A stretch of DNA of 64,000 nt, taken from NCBI GenBank assembly GCA_021234535.1, contig CM037842.1:9903771-9967770 (forward strand). The letters run 5' to 3'. Under the pieces are notes generated by a model. It was given only the letters and a program-made list of their open reading frames with translations, searched no databases and had not been told where the DNA came from. This document shows positions 14,301-25,995 of the stretch, one piece after another; position 1 is the stretch's first letter, and every line of letters starts with the position of its first letter. The translations under genes were made by a program, and so were the position numbers. Source of the stretch: Stichopus chloronotus. Lineage: Eukaryota > Echinodermata > Holothuroidea > Aspidochirotida > Stichopodidae.

Positions 14301-17300
14301 ATCACAGTTACTTTAAAAAAATTGTTGGCATATACTTCCAACTGCTTAACACATCGAACTAATTGTTGTCTAGGCAATGATTCTGCACATGTAATAAAAC
14401 CGTACACATGCAACAGTAACATAGCATCAGTGCAATAAAACAATAGTCATTCCTTCACGAAATAAGTACCTTAATTGAGCTAGTTTGACTGCATCTTTGT
14501 CAAAACAGATTTATTATAAGCTTCAGTTTGAACAGAAGATACTGTGTCCTTCGAATAACAAAAAAGGATACGTTATAAGATTGAACCTGAATTTACAGTT
14601 CCTTTATTTCATTAGCGCCAGCTTAGCGTGTTCATGAAATTCTTGCGATATTCCTACATGTTCGAAGTTATATCGAACCATCTGTTTCCTCAGTTTGTGT
14701 CATTTATCGAAAGCTCGGTTCCAACATTAAAAGTACTGTGAAAGGTCTATTATAAAAGTATCGTCTTTTCTTACTTTTTTTCGTTGGTCATGATTCTTTA
14801 CGTCAATGTTAAGAAACAAGTGTCTATAGCACAACTTTTGAGCATTTGCGAGGTTCTTTTCTGCGTTTGCTTGCTTGTAAAATCTCAACACTGTTGACTT
14901 TTTTTCATTTATTTAACACATTTTGCATACTTTCATTCTGGATATAAGGTAAGAAACTCATCTTTGTGAAAATCTTTGTGTGAGTGACTAAAATGACTTT
15001 TTAATTGAAAATTCAGTTTCCATGCATTAACCACGTAACTCGTATGTTGCATATTCCGTTCCCTTGAGACCATGAGAACCGCGAATAAATTAAATATATC
15101 TATCAAAAATTGTTCCTGTGGAATACATGTCAGTCGTGGACCATACTAATCGTACGTTTCTTTTGATGACTCAGTGAATGATAAAAACATATTAAATTCC
15201 TTACTACAATTAATTCTCCCATGATTTCAGCATTTAATGGAATGAAAGCGACATCAGATCCAGGTAAGCTCATGGCTTTATTTTCACCTTTAACTAAAAT
15301 TAAAAAAAAAAAACATGTACAGTCATGATATTTTAGACGAGACTAGTGTTAAGTTAGTGTTTTCGTTCTTTGACGATCTAATTACCGGACTGGACAATGT
15401 TCATCGTACATCTCTTATTTTCTAAGTATACCCTGGGATCAATGAATAATTGTTCACTTTTAATTCTTCTCTTTAGAACATCACTGGAGAAAAATTGGAA
15501 ACCGTATCCACTCAATCGTTACAATGGAAAAGGAGGTATCGTGGATTGAAGCCCGCGACATTTGTAAAAATAGCTCACAAGACTCTCATTTGGCCTGCTT
15601 TGCCTCTGTCGATGAAATTCAAGACCTGTACAGGAAATTCAGCGTGCTAGGACCCATCTACATATGGGGTGATTGTGATAATGGTATGGATCAGAATATC
15701 GTACCCACATTGCTAATTTAGTACATGACTGTGGTACATGGAAGTACCATAGTACATGTACACATATATTCATGCCCGTATGAAGCTTTTTCAGTGGAAG
15801 TGGGTCCGAATTTTTTTCACAAATAGAACATTTTCCTCTGCAATTAACTAACGAATTAAAGCTCATGATACATATCTTGCTCACGTAGGCCTACTATCAT
15901 AGGCTGAGCGGAACCCCTCCCGGATACGGGCCTGATATCGGAGTAGCCACTGTAAATACTAGGCATCTGCACAACGACTTAGTCTTCTGTTCTCGTAATT
16001 CGGTAGCATGTGCTATAAAATAGCATATTTTAAAGGTAGCATCTGTGCACATATTATGGCTTTGTAAACATTTAATCGTGTAAGCGTTGCTTACTACTTT
16101 GGCTCTTATTTGAGCACTACATCTAAATCATGAAAGGATAGGGGCACACTGCGCATTTTTCGTTAAATTTTCGATTCTCTTTTAATCATTTTCATGGCGA
16201 GTCTGTTCTTAGTACCATTTAATGTAACATCAGTAAACTAAGGTACCCTGAATTAAACCTATTGTTTAGGCTATTGTTTCTGCTATTGTGCAGAACAATA
16301 CAATGGTGAACTAACATTAGCTAGGCCTCGTTTATTTGTTCAGTACTTTATGTTAACTGTCATAGGCTACTCCGTAATTCGACCAATTTATAGATAGTCT
16401 GAGTCTCTGACAATGGCTGTTTGAAACAGACTGTTGGTAAATTTCTTAAAGGAATATTCGAATGACAAGTTGAAAGATTCTTAAGTTATGCTCATTTACC
16501 CTTAGAATTTGACGCCAACAACTGGTTTTGCATAGGTCAGGTTTAGATTTACCTCCAAATGTTACATAAATTCAAGTCACTTCTCTCTATCTATTTCTTT
16601 CAAGACCCTCAGGTTATGTAGACATTAACGGCATATTCAGGATCGTAGTAAACTGTGTGACTTTGCAGATTTCCTGTAATATAATGCAGTATTTTGAGCC
16701 CAGGCTATTGAGATACAGTTTCATCAAGAGAGACAGTAATCAGTCTCTATGATTTTAACAAACATATTAGATTCAGTGTCCAATACTTTTAATATAATTT
16801 ATGTTACCGTCACCAATGTATGCTCCCGTTATGAACATGATCCTTTAACTTGTAAGCAACTCATTAAAACCAGTTAAAATAAAGATCCATTTACCTCGCA
16901 CCTTGTTTTATCCCAAAATATAGGCTATCATTCTAGCTAAGCTTTACCATTACTCGCCTCTAACCTCTCAGCGCAGTCAGAGAGTTAGCCTAAATTGCAA
17001 CTTGGTGTAACCTTGCGTATGGCTCATGCTGGTGATGCCTCTTTATCCTGCTTCTATTTACCCTTTTTATGTACTCGATAATGGAAAAAGCTTTAAAAGC
17101 TGTACAAGTCGGGCCCCGTATTGCGTTTTGCTAATAGGAGATACTGAATCAACAATTTTAACAAATCAATATTTTTCTTTTCCTTTGTGTGTAGACACGA
17201 CCTTCGCCTGTGAAAATAAGGAAGTCACAATTAAATGCAGACCTGGGCAGAAGATCAGCATTCATGGGTCATTGTACGGAAGAGTTCAGGGAAGTGATCT

Positions 17301-20300
17301 TTGTCCCCCGGTACTAAGGAATGATGTTAGTGTCTCTTCTTCGGTTTGTAATTATAAACCGTAATACGTGTATTCCATGTTTCCCGCTAATTAAAGCCGA
17401 GAGATAAAGACCGTAAAACACAATAACAAAGTAAGGCATGTTTTTTTTTTCGTTTTCTATAGTAACAGTTTCATGTTTAACATTGGTCTACAAAATTATC
17501 TTTCATCGGAGAGAATACTGAAGGTTTAGTGACTGACAAATCTAGAATAGATTGAAGCGTACATAATATATATTCATATGTATATGACAGTAACAGCTTA
17601 TTTCACAACGTACAATTATGAAAGTGCAATCGGTTATATAGGTTTAAGCTAAGTTCATAATTACGCTATAACAGTCAGTTACCCTTCGGCTTAGAGAATT
17701 AACAAACCAAGCTTCAAACTTATTGAATCAATATCTCGAGATGATTTCTTAGGAAAAACGTTGAGAGGATGGATGAATTTATGCAAGGATGAATTTGTTA
17801 TTATTACTGTTATTTTTTGTATAACTATGATCATTCGTATTACTGTTGAAATCATTACTATTATTATAACTAGTATTATTATTGTTCTTATTGCTATTAC
17901 TATTCTTTTACTATTATTATTATTATTTCTATTATTGTTATGCTTGTAACTATTAATGTTATTCTTATTATTGTTATCTTTTTTGCTATTATTGTTATTC
18001 TTATTACTCTTCTTGTTGTCATTGTTGTTGTTGTTGTTGATATTGTTGTTGTTTTTGGCATTGCTGTTGTCGTTACTGCTGTTGCTTGTAATGCTTATAA
18101 TGATTGACCATACTATAATTCTTTAATCAATATTTACATGAATTTTCTTTCATTCAAGTTATTTTTTAAGTAGAATGCACTTTAATTACCAATGCATCGA
18201 AATGCGCAGTATTGCTTTCACTTCGCTTTGACATCGATCAACCCTCTACAATCCCCAAATTAGCACAAACATATCGCAAAATATGAAAAATCACTTTAAA
18301 CGTTGCTTTTAAACTATTATTTGTGAACTTCCATGTCAGGTTTTCTTTTAATTTAATACTAGAGAAAAGTTCCTGATTGAAAATTAGTAAGCATCGTTTC
18401 CGATGAATTCTTACACTCGCAAAATAATAACCCGGGGGTATGCCGAAGCCCACCGCCGATTGACGTGGAGCTAGACACAAAACGTTATGATAAACTACTA
18501 CTCAGATTCACCTACATGTAATTACCAGGCACCACCAAGCACCTTTTCACGCAAACTCCACATCGACCCTTGTAAGGGCTTGAATGTCTTTTAAATCAAC
18601 TTGGAACAATGAACTTTGACATAGTTGTTTACAGAGTACTGGAAAAGACACTGCTAACTTTGTAACACAACTGGAATCATGTTGTCATTTTTTTTCTTCA
18701 CATCTGTTAAGATTCAGAATTGCTATTCAGACAATGCCCATCAGATTACGGAGAATGCATGTCAGGACCAAAATACGTGCACTTTGAGAGCTTATAACGC
18801 CGTATTCGGTGATCCCTGCTCTTTTGTAGGAAAATACTTGGAAGTTGCATATAAGTGTGGTAAGTTTTCGATCAAAGTTGACTACACATTTGAACAAGAA
18901 AATGTGTTTAACTATCTCTGAAAGTAGGTGATAACAGTGGCTTATTTGCCTGTATATTAAGCTTATATTTCCACAAACTTCTGGCAGTACAGGGTAGACT
19001 TGCAGTAGACATTTTCGTCTTGAAAATTATTAATCTCAGCAATGTCTTTAGTAACAGGGACAAACCTGGTGTAATTTCGATAGACACATCTGCCTGTTTG
19101 TGCGTGACACTGTTTATTTATGAAGTCAATATATATTTATATATCAACAGAGATTAGGTGTGTAATATGGTATGCTTCAGATGAAGACTGAATTTAGAGT
19201 CATTTGAAAGTTGTCAAACATGCCCCTATTGTCAATGAAAAATGCATGGCTAAAGACTTACAAGGTTTTTAATTGCAATCATACCGATGTCCAGCCCTAT
19301 GCTACTTTACCAAGAAATAGATTTCCATGGGGAGAAACGGGAATAGGTTTTTTTCTATTTCTTGAACATTACATGTTTGACATTACGTACTACTGTAACG
19401 CATGACTTAGTGTAATAAACGCACAGATATACTTCTAATCTAGAATCATTTCTAATTAAAGTATAAGATGTTTATAAAACATGTACCGGAATTGTGAGAC
19501 CCTTGCCAAAACGAAACAACAAAAAGCCGCACGCTTTCCCACAACAACCAGACACCAGACACAGACACCAGACACAGTCAATTTGTATTTTTCTACGTTC
19601 CCACATTTTATGTTATGTTAGCATAGTCTTCTGGTAGCAGTGTTTTATGACATTCTTTAATTTGAAAGGAAGAGAAAGGTAGTGTGACCTTAAAATGCAA
19701 ATGATCAAACTTGCTTGAAAGTCAATAATATTTCCCATGTATCCACGTAACAATTGTATGTCACTGGGAATTGGAGTGACAGGTACAACGTATACCAGCC
19801 GTATCCGCACAAAGAAAGTGATGACATATCAAATATCGTTCATCTTTTAATACTACACTCTTTAATGAGGGAGCCAAAGAATGCAGTCAAGCTTGACTGT
19901 ATCATGCTTGAATTGGACTACATTTTACCAATTTTTGTAACAATGATGATGTACAACAGTTTATAAATTTATAGATGAAGTTTACTTTTGTTCTGAGACA
20001 TTGTGTCAACTGCATTCAATATAGTTCCTTTCTATTTTGTAAATTGTAGGCCTTTATCTTTTAAGCTGTGTACTTTGTATATATTTTATCAGCACATGTC
20101 AGCTGGGATAATTTCGTCGTAAATATCACTCGGTTTAAATGTTAAAAGTCCCAATGCAATGAAGCATCGACCAAAACTGTAAGTAATGACGTAAGAGAAA
20201 CGTTGAACGTATCCCCTGCAATCTATGACATTCCAATGACAAAACCTACTTTGTCTTTTAATTGCTATTTTGACAGTGAACAAAATCATGCGTTCGATAC

Positions 20301-20625
20301 ATTGTAAACAGAGAAGAAAATGTAATAAAATTTATCATGCATTCTCTTCTGTTGGTCGATTTAATGATAGACCCGAACTTAATGTTCCATTGTGATCGAA
20401 GAATCTCAAATTAGCTCACGCTTTACACAATCAATATTCACATATTGGATAGCATATTGTCTTCTCTTTCTTCCCGCAGTTGATGACGAATCAGTAAAGC
20501 CTACTTCTGAAGAGAAATGTCTGACGTTCAGTTTTGATGGGATAAGTACGCTGGCAAGAGAAAATACCTGTTCAAGTAATGAGCCCATCAAAACCATCGT
20601 TTGCGAAGAAAGCTTGGAATACTAG
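9494..20625 (+). CDS. Secreted multi-domain SUEL (rhamnose-binding type) lectin, ten exons
   Basis: Exons 9494-9563, 10732-10866, 12672-12716, 12996-13046, 13789-13830, 15231-15263, 15477-15683, 17195-17325, 18712-18859 and 20480-20625 join in one frame of about 335 codons. Every junction has GT and AG ends and compatible phases (phase 1 throughout except phase 0 inside the SUEL domain). Domain order: signal peptide (about residues 1-23), two-cysteine module, four Thr-rich linkers, N-terminal half of a C-type lectin fold, SUEL/Gal_Lectin domain, Cys tail. The SUEL domain keeps the family marks YGR and DPC...KYLEV. SUEL lectins bind rhamnose or galactose and are secreted defence or egg lectins in marine animals. 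With no membrane segment the product should be secreted. The SUEL call is firm; exact junctions, especially 17325, are inferred, and the half-CTLD has no second half. Confidence 0.72.
10732..10866 (+). CDS. Exon 2: two-cysteine module (shared with the CTLD genes)
   Basis: 45 residues, phase 1 on both sides, between TTGCAG and GTACAC. The pattern TCHYTTAID...W-I--N--CDRITLGG recurs in exon 2 of the genes at 48574 and 55206. The exon ends in a Thr/Asn-rich run (QQNTTATTSK) with an N-glycosylation sequon. I do not recognise a named domain. Confidence 0.75.
11247..11306. repeat. (TA)n microsatellite
   Basis: Pure TA run of about 60 bases inside intron 2 of the SUEL lectin gene. Confidence 0.95.
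12672..12716 (+). CDS. Exon 3: Thr-rich linker 1
   Basis: 15 residues, VAGGSIRETKTESSTG when the boundary base is added, phase 1 on both sides (CTGCAG acceptor, GTGAGA donor). It shares the E-x-(K/R)-T-E-x-x-T-G pattern with the next two exons. Confidence 0.65.
12996..13046 (+). CDS. Exon 4: Thr-rich linker 2
   Basis: 17 residues ending EARTEPITG, phase 1 on both sides (TTCAG acceptor, GTGAGT donor). Second copy of the linker pattern. Confidence 0.65.
13560..13776 (+). mobile_element. 3' end of a non-LTR retrotransposon (CR1/L2-like)
   Basis: Around 13577-13643 the + strand encodes a reverse-transcriptase-like piece, NVIRWILDYLTDRSQFT, similar to the WILDFLTNRPQ region of CR1/L2-type elements. 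A T-rich stretch follows, then GAGGATTTAATAAAG and an ATCT repeat tail (13747-13774), the normal 3' end of such elements. Most of the element is missing. It may start near 13412, where a fragment shared with about 15895-15935 (CATAGGCTGAGCG) begins. Confidence 0.6.
13747..13774. repeat. (ATCT)n microsatellite, retroelement tail
   Basis: Seven ATCT units directly after the retroelement 3' end and 14 bases before exon 5 of the SUEL lectin. Confidence 0.9.
13789..13830 (+). CDS. Exon 5: Thr-rich linker 3
   Basis: 14 residues ending EMKTEPKTG, phase 1 on both sides (TGACAG acceptor, GTGAGT donor). The acceptor lies 14 bases after the tetranucleotide tail of a retroelement fragment, whose CTAT repeats form much of the pyrimidine-rich tract. 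Confidence 0.65.
13831..15230 (+). other. Intron 5 of the SUEL lectin gene
   Basis: No exon or recognisable element is seen. The small ORFs here are low-complexity and unlike any family I know. Confidence 0.5.
15231..15263 (+). CDS. Exon 6: short linker 4
   Basis: 11 residues, AFNGMKATSDPG including the boundary codon, phase 1 on both sides (TTTCAG acceptor, GTAAGC donor). A shorter, diverged member of the linker series. Confidence 0.6.
15477..15683 (+). CDS. Exon 7: N-terminal half of a C-type lectin-like fold
   Basis: 69 residues, phase 1 on both sides (CTTTAG acceptor, GTATGG donor). HHWRKIGNR, then SWIEARDICKN and LACFASVDEIQDLY, match the first strand, first helix and first cysteines of a C-type lectin domain (pattern W-EA---C---LA---S--E). 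The exon ends at IWGDCDNG, where the fold would normally continue to its W-D-C...C-E half. I find no such half before the SUEL exon at 17195, so it is half a domain or a diverged module. Confidence 0.6.
15684..17194 (+). other. Intron 7 of the SUEL lectin gene
   Basis: I searched for the missing C-terminal CTLD half (W-D followed by two cysteines) in all three + frames and saw none. It carries a short fragment at about 15895-15940 (CATAGGCTGAGCGGAACC) related to 13412-13430. Confidence 0.45.
17195..17325 (+). CDS. Exon 8: SUEL/Gal_Lectin domain, first half
   Basis: Starts after GTGTGTAG and enters in phase 1. It encodes FACENKEVTIKCRPGQKISI, then a SLYGR motif (family ANYGR) and SDLCP. The preferred donor is GTTAGT at 17326 (phase 0), giving normal spacing to the next cysteine. 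GTACTA at 17311 and GTTTGT at 17341 are also phase 0 and cannot be excluded; reading through gives a stop after KP. Confidence 0.8.
17797..18090. repeat. TTA/TTG trinucleotide-rich low-complexity tract
   Basis: Imperfect TTATTATT and TTGTTGTT repeats in the intron between the two SUEL exons. The hydrophobic ORF at 17761-17949 is a by-product of this tract. Confidence 0.85.
18712..18859 (+). CDS. Exon 9: SUEL/Gal_Lectin domain, second half
   Basis: Follows a T-rich tract and TTAAG, phase 0 in and phase 1 out (GTAAGT). NCYSDNAHQITENACQDQNT, then CTLRAYNAVFGDPC and KYLEVAYKCG give the family's second-half cysteines and its diagnostic DPC...KYL motif that contacts sugar. Confidence 0.85.
20480..20625 (+). 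CDS. Exon 10: Cys-containing C-terminal tail
   Basis: Acceptor CCCGCAG, phase 1; 48 residues, then TAG at 20623-20625. It has three cysteines and no recognised domain. The near-identical exon at 1486-1634, against diverged flanking introns, argues that this tail is conserved coding sequence. Confidence 0.75.
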
Positions 20626-23600
20626 ATATGATGGTAGAGGATTCATATAAGGTATCACACTGACTGATGCTGATGGATAAAAAAAAATTAAATACGTTAT
20701 TTTAAGTAATAGCATTTTAAATTCCTGACGTCAATTTACCATTCGTTTTCAAAAGCCTAAGGATGTCAAAAGAGGACCACAGTGATATGTTCTGCACTAC
20801 TATGTTTATTGCTATGTAGTAAAAAGGTCTTGCTTAAGCCATATACGGTCAATCAAGTATTCACAAACCCTAGATTTCGGGTTTAATAGCCTTAAGAACG
20901 TAGTTATAACTTAACATGTAAATAATTTTTTTTTTCTTTATTACATATGTATACCTGTTAAAATCTTTGAATTAATTGAAAAGCTGCTTTCGAAAAGAGA
21001 CAAATCAATTAGGAATTTACGAAAGTTGATTCCTCTATATGTGTTCTTTTATTGTGAAAGAAAGGTGGAAATTTTCCTGTCTTAGAGCTTAAAATGTATC
21101 GCTTATTTGTATTCATTTAATGGACCAATAATTTCCATTAATTCATGGTATCTGTGTAATGAAATGGAAACCACTAGTTTTCTGTTAGTAAACATTGCCA
21201 GCGTAATATATGTTATGTGAGTTATTGCTTTCAAATTATTTCACATAAACAGTATGCACCAGAAAAGTAAAGTAGAAGATAACTGCGTGCAATTATGTGG
21301 TAATTGTGTGTCCCTGTGTACTTTTTTTTTTTACCATGTAATGCGGCAATTTGAGGCTGCAATAAATAGCTACGAAAATCTTGCTGCAAAATCCAAAATG
21401 AAGGTATATGTACGTATTCACCTGTGTGTAAATACACCCGACATTCCACACAGAACCCATGAAAACGTACTTCGTACTCTTTACACTGTGAAATCAACCT
21501 CGCACCGTCTGTTTAGTTATGGGCTTATAATACAGTAATATTTTTTATATCAGTATACGCTCATGCAGAGGCAAATTACATAGTACAGCCAAAGTCGAGT
21601 ATTAACTGCGACTAATAAAAAGATCCTTTATTGTGCAACCTAACCTCGGTTGTCAGTACATGTTTTCAAAGTCTCTTCGTAATGACAAATCCTAGGCTTC
21701 TTCATTGTTTGTAAAATTGCCCACGTGCCAATGCTTTTGATGAAATTGAAGATTCAAGGTTTCACCACATTCAACGAAAAACAACCAAGGCATATTTTCT
21801 TTAGTGTCACATGCAGAAAGAAAATGAAGGCACGGTGTAAGTTTAAATTGGTGTCAGGGTTGTAAGGTGAATCGCTTGTAATAGAAACCATGAAATAAAT
21901 ATGAAACGCGAGACCTTGGTTGTTGCAGTACCAGTTCTTCGCTACTCTTTCTTTCTTTCATATGTTTTTGAAGAGATTCCGTGGTGATGGTGGTAAAACC
22001 TGGAACGTATAAATAAATAAATGAATGTATGAATGAAAGTTCTAGCACAGCCTCTACCTTGACCACAAGGCGTGCACGGTCGTGTAAGCTAATATAAACA
22101 TCTTAAATCAAAGAAACAATACCACCAATACGAATGTCACCCCCAAAAAATCATAATAATAATAATAAATAATAAACACGTTCGATGTTTAAAACCAGTT
22201 GCTACTTACAATCTTACTCTGAATTTGTTTTTGTTTTTCTTTCCTACTTTGAAGGGAGAATGCATGACATACAATGTGTTAATCCTTCTCCCTGCAAATC
22301 TACCTAGTAGTGGGCGTAATACACTGTACTGAACTATTGATTTTAGATATTACCAGTTGTAATAGTGGTATCATTAAAAAACACCAAAGGGGTGTTGTCG
22401 TGATATTTGCAAGGCAGAATTTCATTTCTCATTGATTTACAGGAAAGCATAATTGCCACTGTTGCCGTTAAACGATCAAAGAAAATCATGTTTTTCTCAA
22501 CTTAATTACTCTAATCCCCCACGAGGAAAACCATGTTAAGGTCAACCAATCACTCTTCACTAGCACGTAAAATGAATACAAGATTGCCAATGTTAATAGC
22601 TGGTGAAAGCAAATGTCAAATAATCTGGAACACAACTAAATGTGTCCTCCTGAATTCGATTCTACTTAAAAGACCAATACCATAGTGCAACAATAACACA
22701 ATGAGTGATAAGTAAGAATATCATGTGATCATTACATAATTAATCTCTTATTTGAAACATTCTACAACTCTGATTTGATAAGGTATAATGAAAACATACC
22801 TATGCCGACAACGATGATGCAGAAATCGTGTCAGCTCTTTTGCTTTTCGAATTTATTTTCTCATGTGTGAGTCTTGATGAGATCAACCGTAGTCTGTAAA
22901 GAGGAATGGAGTTATCTGGAAATTTGAAAATGAAACCATAGTAAGGTCATGACACTTTTTTATCAGTGTCCGAGTCTCTTATTTTACGAAGGACATTCTG
23001 AACTTCTGGAAAGTCACCGATCACCCTCAACTGCAGCACTTCCTAACTTAGGCATAGGTGACATTGTCCATGCCAGTCTGCCAATAGGAGGCCTGTCATG
23101 AGTTCACAAAGACGATTATCTGAAAAGTAACACGTGTTTGTTGCACAGAGCACTTTTTTGAAAAATTTGAAAATTTTTAATTGACAGCTAATAGATTACG
23201 TTTCCAATTAATGTGACGTCATGAGAAGGCTTTAGCACTAAATGAAACGATTGTCATGAGCAGTACAAAGTTTCCATATTCTTCCTCTAAATGTAAAGTA
23301 TTAGTTTCCTGAGCTGTGTCCCAAGTGTTCCCTTTTTTTTGTGTGTTTCCATTATGTATCGAACTTTTTTAACGAATCTTTTAGTTATGGTCCTCTACTT
23401 GTGAGTTGGAGTTTTCATGGAGTTTGTAAGCTGGCTACCAGTTATTGAAAAATGATGCAGCTGACCTCAAATGATCAAACATTGAAATGGGAATACATTT
23501 GTATATTTATATTCATAGACCAGTGCTTACTTGGGAGTTATAGGGCTCGATTACATATAAGCAAACATAGGTGCGCATGGCCCTAGAGGCAGACCTTCGT

Positions 23601-24683
23601 TTCCACCTACAAATTTTCAAAGATGTAAGTCAGTACCATTTGTTTCATGTTTTATTCGGACATTGGTCTATAACACATTTATTCAGCGGTAGTGCAGCTT
23701 TTTTTTAAGAAGGCATTTGCAGCACAAGTGTATTTATTTTACTAGCGTCTGTGACACGACTGTAAATGTATCTTTTGTTCTTTAAACTATCATTTTCGTT
23801 GGTGAACTAAAAACGACTGTCAAGTTTCAAGTATGTGAACAAATGCAATGGTTTTAATATATTACTGTAATCAATAATCAAATTCTAAAACACGACACCT
23901 TCGATTCGCTTGCGATCGTGAAACTGTACAGATGGAGAGCGTTTTAACAGCCAGATGAGTGATGGCGTCCGTCTCTAATTACTAAACGTGAATTCACGTC
24001 CGAGAAACACGTCTGATAATCGAAAGTTCAATGATCTCTCGTCCCTGCAAAATTATAACGAGACCAATGAACAAGTATCACTAATAGGTAACTGCTCTTT
24101 ATCTTTACTGACTACTTATGAAACAAGTGGGCAATCCACGGAGTTGTGTATCTCATCCCCAACGTGCATTGATTTCAATACAGGGTCCCCACATGGGGAT
24201 TGAAATAGTTTATTGCAACCACATGTCACAGAGACCCTCTTCAAACATAAAATGGTGTTAAGCCGAACACAAAATTGTAGTTTTGACATCTGCTGTAAGG
24301 TAGCAATCTAAAGCCTATAGCCTGGTGCCACTACTTAGGCTAAAGTAACGATAACAATAATGGCTCAAAATATCTGTGTATATTACGCTACATAACGCAA
24401 TTATAACATTGGGCTATTCCACAAGTTAGGCTTAGTGGTTACACTTAGGGGCAGGATGTAAGAGCATCTCTGCTATTTACCTTGTTCTGCTACAATTATT
24501 GTTTGACTTAAAAATAACGTTCTCATAATTTGTTGTGTAAAGTTGTTTTGGTTAAAGTCTAAAGGTCGTGTCTATTGACCTGGATGCTGGCTCTATTTAT
24601 TTTTTACCAAGCAATCATACAATTTCACCAGTGTACTATAAGAACCATATACTGTATCTTCGTTACTGTGTTCACAGGAGTAG
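20626..24683. other. Intergenic region after the SUEL lectin gene
   Basis: Part of the right copy of the segmental duplication. No coding exon is supported; ORFs at 21254-21538 and 23988-24203 have no counterpart in the left copy and no family features. A possible AATAAA is at 21361-21366. Confidence 0.5.
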
Positions 24684-25995
24684 CTTTGCAAAATTTTGCG
24701 TATAATGCTCCATTAGCTCTCAAGATATTGAAGCAAAATTAGCTTTCTCAAATATCAGCACTGAGATTTCACTGGATTTACCATTACATTAACATGTTGA
24801 ACAATGTGTTTTCAGGTAAGTCCTTACAAAACTTTAAGTTAGTTAGTCTAATAGTTCTCAAGATATGCTGGAAATACAAATTTTGGGGCAAAATTGGCTT
24901 TTTTTCTAGCAAATCAGCAAAATTCACTGGATTTACCATTACAGTAATAAAATGTTGAACAATGTGTTCGCAGGTAAGTCCTTACAAAACTTTAAGTTAA
25001 TTGGTCTAATGGTTCTCTAGATATCCTGGGAATACAAATTTCGGGGCAAAATTGACTTTTCTTCCTAAAAAGTCAGCAAATTTCACTCTCTTTAATACAA
25101 AAGTGATATACCTTGAATATTATACTCTCAAGTAAGTCCTTGCAAAATTTCATATTAAATGCTCAAATACATCTCAAATACAAGATATGCTGGAAATAGC
25201 AATGTTGGGGTAAAATTTGCTTTTTTTCCTCAAAAATCAGCAAATTTCCTTGGATCTACCACTACAGTAATATTATGTTGAACAATGTGTGTGTTCTCAG
25301 CTAAGTTTTCAGGTAAGTACTTACAAAAATTTAAGTTAATTGGTCTAATAGCTTTCAAGATATGCTGGAAATACAAATTTTGGGGCAAAGTTCCCTTTTC
25401 TTCTAAAAAAATCAGCAAATTTCACGCTCTCTACTGCAAAAGCGATATACCTTGACTATTTCATTCTCATGTAAGTTTTTGAAAAATTTTGCATTAAGTG
25501 CTTAAATACTTCTCAAGATATGCTGGAAATAGCAATTTTAGGGCATTTTTTCTTCTCACAAATCAGCAAATTGGATTCGACTTACCATTGCGGTAATATT
25601 ATGTTGAACAATGTGTTCTCAGGTAAGTACTTACAAAACTGTAAGTTAATTGATGTAATAGTGCTCAAGATATGCTGGAAATACAAATTTTGGGGCAAAA
25701 TTGGCTTTTTTTTCTAAAAAATCAGCAAATTTTTCTCTCTCTACTGCAATAGTGATATACCTTGAATATTTTATTCTCAGATAAGTTTTTGCAAAATTTT
25801 GCATTAAAAGTCCAAATATTTTTCAAGATATGCTGGAAGCAGCAATTTGGGGGCAAAATTGACTTTTTTCTCAAAAATCAGCAAATTTGGCTCGATTTAC
25901 CATACAACTAATACATCTTGACAATATTGGCATCATGCACAACCTTACCAAGTTTCAACTTAATCGCTCAGGATGTTTTTCAAACTATTCTGGAA
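24684..25995 (+). repeat. Tandem satellite, about 155-160 bp units
   Basis: About eight to nine diverged units. The shared landmark CAAGATATGCTGGAAAT falls near 24722, 24861, 25018, 25182, 25358, 25516, 25668 and 25826, spacing 139-176 bases. Two sub-types alternate in part (one with TTGAACAATGTGTT...CAGGTAAGT, the other with GATATACCTTGA...), suggesting a dimeric higher-order unit of about 310-330 bases. Absent from the left duplication copy. Confidence 0.85.

Noticed and set aside
17311..17346. Alternative donors GTACTA and GTTTGT for the first SUEL exon
   Set aside because: Both are phase 0 but match the donor consensus less well than GTTAGT at 17326, and give less typical cysteine spacing.
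24684..25995. Repeat array considered as a CRISPR or as a multi-exon gene with repeated donors
   Set aside because: Units are about 155 bp and diverged throughout with no unique spacers, and no open frames lie between the donor-like motifs.
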